From Rhynchopus sp. YZ270_cl-10 (taxonomy: Eukaryota > Euglenozoa > Diplonemea > Diplonemida > Diplonemidae), in assembly GCA_964035575.1 (NCBI GenBank), contig OZ037846.1, positions 585,501 to 649,500 of the forward strand: 64,000 nucleotides of DNA. The letters run 5' to 3'. Each line of letters starts with the position of its first letter. Positions within the stretch are counted from its first letter, which is position 1. Of this stretch, positions 8,861 through 18,126 are shown in pieces. Made by a program: the position numbers and the translations under genes. The notes beneath the pieces are model-generated. The model had not been told where the DNA came from. It did no database searches and saw nothing but the letters and a program-made list of their open reading frames with translations.

Positions 8861-10946
8861 TCACCACTCAACCGACTCTTCATCTTCATCGCTGTCGTTT
8901 CCTTCAGCAGGAGCTGCCTCGACTTCAGGAGCTTCTGCTTCTGCTTCTGCGTCGCAGTCAATCACAGGTTCTCCTGGTTTGGCACCCTCGATTTCAAACC
9001 AGGAGTCACCTTTGCCAGTGCGGAGGCAACTGTGAATCTGCGTCAGCTTCGTCACTCGCGCCGAGAGGAGTCGATTCCTCCGCAACTGCGACATCCAGCC
9101 CATTGTGCTGAATTGCCGTTCGAGTTCGGCACTCGAGGCTCGGATCCCCGACACTCTGTACCCAATCCTGCAGAGCTTCACGTCTTTCTCGCTCCCTCCA
9201 TCGCTCTGCACCTCCAGCAAGAATATCCTCCACCACTCCTCTGGTGTCTTGGTCTTCGCAAGATCCCACATCCCGTCATTTGCAAAAATGCCGGATGCAG
9301 TGCGAAACTCGATCAGACACGCCGACAGTGCCGCGCCCCCCAGTTTTTTGAGGTAGGCAGAGGCGTTCTTCTTCACCTCTGCACACGGAGCCCAACCTGC
9401 CAGTTTGGTCAGCGGGTGTTTTGCTGGCAGGTCCTTTGCTTCTTTGTACACCTGTGTGATTGTTGTTGTTGTTGTTGTTGGGATCAATATGGCTGAAGTA
9501 TACCTGAAAAAATGGGTTGAGAAGAGTCGCAGCGGAGAAAACACCGTCCTCGTGAGTGATGTAGCGAGAAACACGCACTTGGATTTTTTTAATAACGTTC
9601 TCCATTTTCTGTTTGTCTTCCACCGTTGCCAAAGCTGCCTTCGTCTCTTTTGCTGCACTCAGAGCTTGCTCAAGAAGCGGAATCACAAACCCAATCCTAC
9701 ACGAATCCGACTGCAACAAGTTGACCACAACACCAGCCTTCTCCACAAATTTGTGAATCGCGCGAATCAGAGGCATGCTGTTGCAGACTTTAAGAATATC
9801 TGGGCAGCGGGCGAGTGCTTCCTCATCATCGGCAACAAGCAACAGAGCCTCTCGGTATTGCGCGACGAAGTCGAACAGCTTTGACGTTGTAGTCCATCTG
9901 GTAATCGCCATAAGCTTTGGCGCGTTCGTTCGCTGACTCAGTTCAGTCTGTTTTTCCTTCAAAACAGCCCTGAGGTAGTCAACATTCTTCAGAGACGCTA
10001 CAACGCTGTTCAGCAACTTTGTCACGTAGTTGAATTCCTGTCCCGTTTCGTTGCCTTTGGATTTCTTGGTCCCGAGACAGTCATTCACCATGCGTTGTAC
10101 AGTATGGGCAGCGCAGACAATGGTGTGCACGTCAATGTTCTTTTTTTTTAGTTCGGCTTTGAAGAGTTTGTTTGCCTTGGTAGCTGTCGTATCTCCATCT
10201 GAAATGAGTGCAACAGCTTTTTTTTGAAATTTTTCTGGTGTTTGCGTGAGGTGTGAAAGAAGCTCCTGCGCGTTGTGTTGTTTTTGTTGTAAGATCCCGC
10301 TGTTCACGATCAATCCTGCCTGCTCCCCTGCTGTTCCGGCGCACGCAAAAACTTTTTCTGCTCGCGAATTTTTCCAGGTGTCCGACTGGAGGGAGATGTG
10401 CTCGTTTTTTGCGAGCTTATCAAACTTCGGAACACAGATGGTGGTGTGCACCTTGTCCAGCAAAGTTGTGGAGATGACGTGTCGGCTGGGTATGTGTTCT
10501 TTTTTTAGCCCTGGTCTCGTTGCCATCATGGCCTCAATAAAAAGTGGACTATCGACTACCGAGAAGGGCACCCCTGCGGCGAACACGAACTTCGCCCAGG
10601 CGAGATGCATCTCCTCGATCTCCTTCGCGTTCGGTGCAGGGATGCAGGGGATGCGGGTTTGGCTCTTTTCGAGCTTCGCCCTCTTTGCAGCAGGCGCTTC
10701 AGCCGGTGCCGTCGTGTCGGAGCGGGATCTTTTCGCCCGCTCTTCTTCCTCTTCGATCCTCTGTTTCGCCCTGTCACTCTTCTTCGGGCAGTCCTCCACG
10801 ATGTGCTTCTTCATCCGTGTGGCTGAAATGCCGTTCTTCGCCAACCTGTACCCGCAGCCCTCCCCCTTGCACTCGAGGTAGTCAACCTCGTTCTCCGTCA
10901 CCTCCACGTACTCCTCGCGGCTCCAGCAGCTCTTCCTCCCTGGCAT
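8861..10946 (-). pseudogene. hAT transposase with BED zinc finger, one frameshift
   Basis: The first frame (10946 to about 9480) begins with a BED-type finger: YLECKGEGCGYRL, then MKKHIVEDC. It continues with the RNase H-like catalytic region: ISLQSDTWKNS, ISDGDTTATKA, the CxxH block CAAHTVQRM and the RW block ITRWTTTSK. The second frame (about 9480 to 8861) holds the C-terminal dimerisation region, with SAELERQFSTMGW and RLLSARVTKLTQI, and an acidic tail. The switch falls at a CAA/TTG microsatellite (9460-9480) that reads poly-Asn in one frame and poly-Thr in the other, so slippage is the likely cause. Joined length would be about 695 residues, normal for hAT. The copy is otherwise intact. 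Confidence 0.9.
9460..9480. repeat. TTG/CAA microsatellite inside the transposase gene
   Basis: Seven TTG units on the plus strand lie exactly where the transposase changes reading frame. A change of one or two bases here would restore or destroy the C-terminal third. Confidence 0.85.
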
Positions 10947-11232
10947 TTTATTATTATTCCCCTGATTAGTCTGTGTTGATACTCTGTAAGTGTGGGTGTT
11001 TGTGATGTTTGCGGGATCCCTTTTCAGCTCAGCTCCATGGGCTCATAAGCACCATAACCCCAAAAACGTGCGCTCAAAAAAGACCAAAAAAGACCGAAAA
11101 TGCTGGCAAAAAAGACCAAAAAAGACCGAAAATGCTGGCAAAAAAGACCAAAAAAGACCAAAAAAGACCAAAAAAGACCAAAAAAGACACATCAAAAAAG
11201 ACACAAAAAAGACACTGCCACAACACTGGGGG

Positions 11233-12432
11233 TAGGGGATACGACTCCAGCCATTTTGGCTGGGACCAAACGCACGGAAAATTCATTTGGCATTATCTGG
11301 CCATCTCCAAGGCAACTGCGGGTGAAAAACACCCTCAGAGTGGGTCACAGGGGGCCTGTGGGTCGAAAAACGACCCAGAAGCCACCCCAGAATACAAAAA
11401 AATGGAAAAAAATAGTGAAAAAACGGCTTTTTTCACGTTTTGGCCACTTTGGGCAAAATAGCGATTTTTCGAGAAAAAAATCAAAAACCGGGATATTTTT
11501 TGACATCACAAAGCCTCCTTTGGCACAAATATACCCCAAAAGTGGCCTGTGAGTCCATTCCAACCTGTTTTGGACATATTTGACACTTTTGGAAGTGTTT
11601 TTTTGGTGTTTTTAGGTCAAAAAAATGCCCAAGACGTCCCCAAGACATCCCCAAGACACTTTGCACACCCCCTGTTACGGTCATATTTTTTTCGTTTTTT
11701 TGCCTGAAACCCCCAAAATACCCCTCCCGGACCCCACATAGTCCCGAATATCCATCACACACCCACTCAGAGTGAGTAGAAGCACCCCAAAAAAAATATT
11801 TTTTAAAGCCCTTCAACTTCAACATGGATGCTGCCGAAACTGAAGCACAATTTTAGGGCTTTAAAAAATATTTTTTTTGGGGTGCTTCTACTCACTCTGA
11901 GTGGGTGTGTGATGGATATTCGGGACTATGTGGGGTCCGGGAGGGGTATTTTGGGGGTTTCAGGCAAAAAAACGAAAAAAATATGACCGTAACAGGGGGT
12001 GTGCAAAGTGTCTTGGGGATGTCTTGGGGACGTCTTGGGCATTTTTTTGACCTAAAAACACCAAAAAAACACTTCCAAAAGTGTCAAATATGTCCAAAAC
12101 AGGTTGGAATGGACTCACAGGCCACTTTTGGGGTATATTTGTGCCAAAGGAGGCTTTGTGATGTCAAAAAATATCCCGGTTTTTGATTTTTTTCTCGAAA
12201 AATCGCTATTTTGCCCAAAGTGGCCAAAACGTGAAAAAAGCCGTTTTTTCACTATTTTTTTCCATTTTTTTGTATTCTGGGGTGGCTTCTGGGTCGTTTT
12301 TCGACCCACAGGCCCCCTGTGACCCACTCTGAGGGTGTTTTTCACCCGCAGTTGCCTTGGAGATGGCCAGATAATGCCAAATGAATTTTCCGTGCGTTTG
12401 GTCCCAGCCAAAATGGCTGGAGTCGTATCCCC

Positions 12433-12434
<2 letters not shown>
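11233..12434. mobile_element. Foldback element 2 (palindromic, ends TAGGGGATACGAC)
   Basis: Arms 11233-11813 and about 11855-12434 are near-identical inverted copies with a ~40-base loop. The ends TAGGGGATACGACTCC closely resemble those of foldback 1, so they form one end-family with unrelated arms. The right side abuts a long G tract; the left side carries the hAT target duplication. The word CCAAGACNTCCC recurs in each arm. No coding capacity is visible. Confidence 0.8.
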
Positions 12435-12467
<33 letters not shown>

Positions 12468-12692
12468 TTCCTAATTTTGCGTTTAAAACGTTTAAAACGT
12501 TTTAAACGTTTTAAATTATTTAAAACGCGTTTTAAACGTTTTAAACGTTTTAAACGTTTAAAACTCGAATAAAAAACGGGTGACAGTTCTGCACAAAAAA
12601 ACGTAAAAAAAGTGGGGGGAATTTTTCGAATTTTTTTTTTCTGTATCAAAAATCATAGTTTTGGTGCATCTGGGGTCAATTTAGCCTGGTTT

Positions 12693-12977
12693 TTCTTGGT
12701 TTCTCCTGCTAACTTGTTTCCTGTACGGTACCCTAATGAGTGCGCTAAAACCTGGCTGATCAAGCGCTTGGTGCCAGCATTTGATGTGTCAAAAATTCCC
12801 AGCGGGTTCCAGATGGGTAACAGGGTACTTAAGGCTGAGTATGACAGGGTCATGGTTCCTGTGAGAGCAGCCCTAGCAAAGAGCCTGCACATCTCGGTAT
12901 ACGTTGATGGCTGGAAGGCGCACAACGACGAGAAGGTGTTCACCCTTGTCGCGAGGGTGCGGATGCCCGCCCTGTAA
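12693..12977 (+). pseudogene. hAT transposase fragment in the left palindrome arm
   Basis: The frame reads LIKRLVPAFDVSKIP and then HISVYVDGWKAHNDEKVF. The latter aligns with HISLQSDTWKNSRAEKVF of the complete hAT transposase nearby, including the first catalytic Asp region. Only about 95 residues remain, so this is a captured or decayed piece. The mirror copy lies at 15625-15910 on the other strand. Confidence 0.6.
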
Positions 12978-13435
12978 GCACAAAAGTTTTGGAGGAGGAC
13001 TTGCACAATGCGGAGGAGATCTGCACGCACCTGCATGAGAAAAAGATAGGTTGAGTGGGCTAGTGTGTGATGGGGACACCATGGGACACCACTGTGTCTT
13101 CTCTGTCCACAACAGCAGCGGCGGACGACCTGGAGAAGTTCATGCGGGTGGAGGACTCCCCTGGTAGAGCTGCTGCGATATCGACTAAGCTACCTGCAGG
13201 CGACAGCTGGCTTGCCGGAGCGATAGAGACTGTGGAGGAGACGGGAGCCTATCGCCACAGCGTACGCGCACCCTTACTGGACCACGACCCCGTGTCACCG
13301 TGGGAGTGGGATCGTACGCTGAATGACGTGCTGATCACCAGAAATACCGGGTGTCAGCAAGAGTGACTCTGCAAGCAGCGAAGAGAACCGGCAAAGGACG
13401 GAACTGGCTCTTGCGGCTCTGCCACCCCACACGGG

Positions 13436-13646
13436 ACGCGTCTACACAGACAGATCCTTGCACACGGTAAACAGAACACTACGCGCTTCACTGACTACCA
13501 GATCAGCGCACCCCCAAGGAGGAGTGGGGGCCATCTTCTACCACAACGACGGCTCCACTACACCAAAGGGGGCACACCAAGCATCCAGTGGCGCAGGCAC
13601 ACTCTGCTCGGCCTATCAGGCAGAGCTGGTGGCACCTTGTAATTAG
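13436..13646 (+). pseudogene. LINE-type RNase H fragment in the left palindrome arm
   Basis: The frame reads GRVYTDRSLHT, then GVGAIFYHNDGS and CSAYQAELVA. This is the order of RNase H domains at the C-terminus of non-LTR retrotransposons (YTDGS, GxGxxxY, CSxYxAEL). The preceding frame at 13067-13366 may be the linker upstream of RNase H. The mirror copy is at 14956-15166. It implies that a LINE sequence was caught inside a DNA transposon. Confidence 0.6.
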
Positions 13647-14867
13647 ACACCATGCGGTGTCTAATTACACCGTGCCTGCTGCCACTGAAAAGTTCAGCAA
13701 AGAGGAAAATACCACATTTTTTCGCAAAGACATTTTTCACGGGTCAGGAAAGATCTTTTGTCTTTTTTTGTCTTTTTTCGAGAGAAAAAAAAAAAAAATC
13801 AAGATTTTCAGGATTTTTGTCTTTTTTTTTCAGGATCTCTCGAGATCTTTGAGATCTTTGAAAAATCCTGAAAAAAAAAGGAAAAAAAGGAAAAAAAGAG
13901 AAAAAAAGATGAAAAAGATCTTGAAAATCTTTTTTTCTCAAAAAAAAGATAAAAAAGATTTTTGGCATGGATGTCCAAAGTACTTGAAGTACTTTTTTCG
14001 GATTTTTTATGGTACTTGAAGTACTTGACCCCCCTTTTTTTTCCTCTCAAAATGACAGTCAAGTACTTGAAGATTGATCAAGTACTTGACAGAAATCAAG
14101 TACTTGATACCCTATTTTTTTTTCTCGTACTTTTTTACTTTTTTACCCTCTGGCAGAGTCTGTCAAGTACTTGTTTTCGCAAAAAAAACGTCAAGTACTT
14201 GATCAAGTACCCACTTTTTTTTTGTACTTGATCAAGTACTTGACGTTTTTTTTTTTGTGAAAAAAGTACTTGACAGAGGGAGAACAAGTAAAAAAGTACT
14301 AGAAAAAAAAATAGGGTGTCAAGTACTTGAAGTATCAAGTATTGGATTTTTTGGGGGATCAAGTACTTGATATACTTCAAGTACTTTGGACATCCATGTT
14401 TTGGGATTTTGAAAAATCTTTTTGGGAAAAAAAAAAAAAAAGATTTTGAAAATCTTTTTTTTTTTTTTCAAAGATTTCTCAAGATCTCGAGATTTTTCAT
14501 GAAATTTCATGGATTTTTCCAGGATTTTTCAGGATTTTTCCAGGATTTTCAAATCTTTTCTCTTTTTTTTTTTCTCCCAAAAATCTTTTTTTTTTTTTTT
14601 TTTTCGGGAGAAGAGGATTTTTTTTCTCGAAAAAAAAAAAAAAAAAAAAGATCTTTCCCGACCCGTGATTTTTTTTTGCCTGTAAAAAAAAAAAAAAAAT
14701 TTTTTTTTTTTTGCCTGAAAAGCCAAAATTCACCACCGTTTTTTATTCGAGTTTAAAACGTTTAAAACAGTTTAAAACGTTTTAAACTCGAATAAAAAAC
14801 GGTGGTGAATTTTGGCTTTTCAGGCAAAAAAAAAAAAATTTTTTTTTTTTTTTTACAGGCAAAAAAA

Positions 14868-16139
14868 AATGTCTTTGCGAAAAAATGTGGTATTTTCCTC
14901 TTTGCTGAACTTTTCAGTGGCAGCAGGCACGGTGTAATTAGACACCGCATGGTGTCTAATTACAAGGTGCCACCAGCTCTGCCTGATAGGCCGAGCAGAG
15001 TGTGCCTGCGCCACTGGATGCTTGGTGTGCCCCCTTTGGTGTAGTGGAGCCGTCGTTGTGGTAGAAGATGGCCCCCACTCCTCCTTGGGGGTGCGCTGAT
15101 CTGGTAGTCAGTGAAGCGCGTAGTGTTCTGTTTACCGTGTGCAAGGATCTGTCTGTGTAGACGCGTCCCGTGTGGGGTGGCAGAGCCGCAAGAGCCAGTT
15201 CCGTCCTTTGCCGGTTCTCTTCGCTGCTTGCAGAGTCACTCTTGCTGACACCCGGTATTTCTGGTGATCAGCACGTCATTCAGCGTACGATCCCACTCCC
15301 ACGGTGACACGGGGTCGTGGTCCAGTAAGGGTGCGCGTACGCTGTGGCGATAGGCTCCCGTCTCCTCCACAGTCTCTATCGCTCCGGCAAGCCAGCTGTC
15401 GCCTGCAGGTAGCTTAGTCGATATCGCAGCAGCTCTACCAGGGGAGTCCTCCACCCGCATGAACTTCTCCAGGTCGTCCGCCGCTGCTGTTGTGGACAGA
15501 GAAGACACAGTGGTGTCCCATGGTGTCCCCATCACACACTAGCCCACTCAACCTATCTTTTTCTCATGCAGGTGCGTGCAGATCTCCTCCGCATTGTGCA
15601 AGTCCTCCTCCAAAACTTTTGTGCTTACAGGGCGGGCATCCGCACCCTCGCGACAAGGGTGAACACCTTCTCGTCGTTGTGCGCCTTCCAGCCATCAACG
15701 TATACCGAGATGTGCAGGCTCTTTGCTAGGGCTGCTCTCACAGGAACCATGACCCTGTCATACTCAGCCTTAAGTACCCTGTTACCCATCTGGAACCCGC
15801 TGGGAATTTTTGACACATCAAATGCTGGCACCAAGCGCTTGATCAGCCAGGTTTTAGCGCACTCATTAGGGTACCGTACAGGAAACAAGTTAGCAGGAGA
15901 AACCAAGAAAAACCAGGCTAAATTGACCCCAGATGCACCAAAACTATGATTTTTGATACAGAAAAAAAAAATTCGAAAAATTCCCCCCACTTTTTTTACG
16001 TTTTTTTGTGCAGAACTGTCACCCGTTTTTTATTCGAGTTTTAAACGTTTAAAACGTTTAAAACGTTTAAAACGCGTTTTAAATAATTTAAAACGTTTAA
16101 AACGTTTTAAACGTTTTAAACGCAAAATTAGGAACACTG
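14868..16139 (-). repeat. Right arm of the 3.7 kb palindrome (mirror copy)
   Basis: This arm is the inverse of 12463-13737 and contains mirror copies of the LINE RNase H fragment (14956-15166) and the hAT fragment (15625-15910). I see almost no differences between the arms, which points to a recent origin, ongoing homogenisation or an assembly fold-back. Confidence 0.8.
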
Positions 16140-16652
16140 GGGGGGGTTCGCCTGAGGTGTGTGTGAAGGGATGAGGTAGAAAAGAAAAGAAAGCGTTGAC
16201 GTGACATCAGGCTTCTAGGTCCAAATAAAAGGAAAACGGAAAAGGTGCTGTGAAAAAAGATTCCACCCCAAAGGAGGGGAAGGAAGGAGGGGGGGAGTGG
16301 GTGTGGTAGGGGAAAGGGGAAAGGGGAAAGGGGGAGGTGTGTGTCAGTGTTGTTGTTCGGAGGTGTCGGGGGGAAGAGAGATGTGGTTCCTTCCCATCGT
16401 AGTGTCCGATAAAGCGAAGTGTGGCAAAGAAAAGAAAAGTTGTCAAGTGATGACCCAATCCGTTCGTGTGGGTCAGCTTCTCAAACAGAAATAAGCAGGC
16501 AAAGCACACTCATATGTGAGTGTGTGCCTGTACGTTGTGGAATATAAAAAAGTGGAATGTAACAAAAAGAAGGCAAAACAATAACACAAAAAAAGAGATC
16601 ACATAAAAAAAGGTGGTCACGCGGAGTGGCGTAACCTCTGCTGCCTGAATGC
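16140..16652. other. Intergenic, 3' of the cathepsin gene
   Basis: A G run follows the palindrome, then purine-rich sequence with repeated GGGGAAA (16305-16335). No gene or repeat family is recognised. Confidence 0.5.
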
Positions 16653-17639
16653 TCAGACAATCGAGGTCACAGGGGACTCGTTCAGGCCGCACTCGTTCGA
16701 GCCGTAGGACACACGGATGTATCCAGACTCTCCCCAGGTGGTTCCCCAGGAGTTCTTGATGATCCAGTAGTCAGCGCCGTATCCGACAATGAGCACTCCG
16801 TGGTCAAGCTGGCATCCGAAGATTCCACAGCAGGTCGTCAGCACTCCGCCCGAGTACGACTGCCACTTCTGCGCGTCCACGGCGATGGAGAGGGGTCCTC
16901 CGGTCGACACGAAGGTCTTCATCTGTGCCTCGGTGTGGGTGATGTCCTTGTACGACGAGATCGTGGCCCCAACAGGCTTCCCAGTCAGAGACTCGCAGGT
17001 GTGGCGGATCCCGGTCCCCGACTTGTAGGGGTACGAGTCCTCAGTCACAATGTCTCCGTTGTGGTTCGAGATCAGCCACTTCAGGGCGTTGTCCATCAGA
17101 CCGCCGTTGCAGCCCTGGTCGACCTTGTCGCACGACACAAGCTCCTGCTCCGACACAGAGGTCAGGGTCTTCCCCGACAGCTGCCACTGGCCCTCAATGC
17201 CTCCCGTCGTGGAGAACGCCCAGCACGATCCGCACTGTGCCTGGTTCTTCACGTGGGTCACGGCACCAGCCGACCTCCAGTCCTTCGAGTCGGCGGCGGC
17301 AGCCACCTGCTCCTCAGTGAACATGGCAGGGGGCGACTGCTTCTTCTCCACCTTCATGTTGTGGTACGACTTGAACTCAGCAGCAGACATGTCGGAGAAC
17401 ACGTTCATCCCGAACTGGGCTCCCTTGGTCTGCTCCTTCTCGAAACGCGACGCCTTCAGCATGTTGGCGGTGAAGATCCCGTAGCGGCGCTGCTCCTCCG
17501 TGATGCTCGAGTACTGCTTCCCGTGGTCGTTCTTGAAGGTGTTCCACAGCAGCTGCGAGTTCGCACGCACGTACTGCTCAGAGTAGCCGTGTGCCTGGCT
17601 CGCCAGGAGGGCACACACAACAAGGGACAGGGTGCGCAT
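16653..17639 (-). CDS. Cathepsin L-like cysteine protease (papain family C1A), secreted precursor
   Basis: 328 residues, single exon. A signal peptide occupies residues 1-18. An I29 inhibitor prodomain covers about 28-85. Mature papain-fold protease starts near 118. Catalytic Cys139 lies in QCGSCWAFS, His280 in LDHGVLIVGYG and Asn296 in IIKNSWGTTWG; GCNGG and SYPY are also present. The enzyme should be made as a zymogen and act in lysosome-like compartments or outside the cell. The prodomain motif is ERFNIN-like but weak. The start is the ATG that opens the signal peptide. It is unrelated in function to the cyclase-like array that follows. Confidence 0.95.
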   Translation of the reverse strand: MRTLSLVVCALLASQAHGYSEQYVRANSQLLWNTFKNDHGKQYSSITEEQRRYGIFTANMLKASRFEKEQTKGAQFGMNVFSDMSAAEFKSYHNMKVEKKQSPPAMFTEEQVAAAADSKDWRSAGAVTHVKNQAQCGSCWAFSTTGGIEGQWQLSGKTLTSVSEQELVSCDKVDQGCNGGLMDNALKWLISNHNGDIVTEDSYPYKSGTGIRHTCESLTGKPVGATISSYKDITHTEAQMKTFVSTGGPLSIAVDAQKWQSYSGGVLTTCCGIFGCQLDHGVLIVGYGADYWIIKNSWGTTWGESGYIRVSYGSNECGLNESPVTSIV

Positions 17640-18126
17640 TTTCGTGGATGTTACTGTTTTGCTGAGGGTGTGGGTGAGTAAATCGTGTTTGGAGCAGGGG
17701 ACGAGTGCATCGTGTTGACAATCCAACGGTGGTGCACAGAACACAGCACAATCTTCCTTCCACTAGACTGTATAATATCCGCCTCATACGTCACAAAGGG
17801 TATGCTGTACATTGGCTGGAGGTGACATTGTACACCTGTTGCTTGGTGTTGAATAACGTCGCCTTTGTGCTGCAGAAACACAGAAATCCAGAGACTGATC
17901 AGAGATGTGTCACAACGACGTCGTGCACTCTCGTTGGGTAAGAACACCACATTCTCATCTCGTTCATCACTCGATAAATGACGGTGGGCTTTACACTTCG
18001 TGGAATCATGAATTCGACACAGATTGGAACTAAACTGGACCAAACATTTCCCAAACACAGTTATCAAGAAAGGTCTGTTGAACGTGAAGCAAGTGCCAGA
18101 TGTAAATCTGAGCAAACACAACAGTG
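17640..18126. other. Spacer type A downstream of cyclase-like gene 1
   Basis: About 400 bases (17720-18126) are nearly identical to 20815-21203 and 26275-26664, the sequences just 3' of copies 2 and 4. This spacer type accompanies gene copies whose C-terminal variable patch reads KQEDT. No separate gene is seen. Confidence 0.7.

Larger units (their letters stand above)
8630..11228 (-). mobile_element. hAT-superfamily DNA transposon, 2.6 kb, with perfect 8-bp target duplication
   Basis: The ends are CAGTGTTGT inverted at both sides, flanked by GGGGTAGG at 8622-8629 and 11229-11236, the 8-base duplication expected of hAT. Both subterminal regions (8650-8745 and 11075-11215) carry many copies of AAAAAAGACC/ACA, typical of transposase-binding arrays. 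The interior encodes one transposase on the minus strand. The duplication includes the first bases of foldback 2, so this element arrived after foldback 2. Confidence 0.93.
12463..16139. mobile_element. 3.7 kb palindromic composite element with hAT-like CAGTGTTCC ends
   Basis: Outer arms 12463-13737 and 14868-16139 are inverted copies ending in CAGTGTTCC and are flanked by G runs. Arrays of TTTAAAACG lie just inside the ends. The interior is layered. A second inverted pair begins TCACGGGTCAGGAAAGATC (13738; inverse ends 14666). A third begins CATGGATGTCCAAAG (13966; inverse ends 14398) and is full of the word TCAAGTACTTGA. A small palindrome lies at 14667-14867. Each outer arm carries a hAT-like and a LINE-like coding fragment. 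The nested ends argue for a real foldback transposon, but a long palindrome can also be an assembly or amplification artefact. Confidence 0.75.

Noticed and set aside
13744-14736. Phe/Lys-rich frames inside the palindrome core
   Set aside because: Produced by A/T homopolymers in both strands of an inverted repeat.
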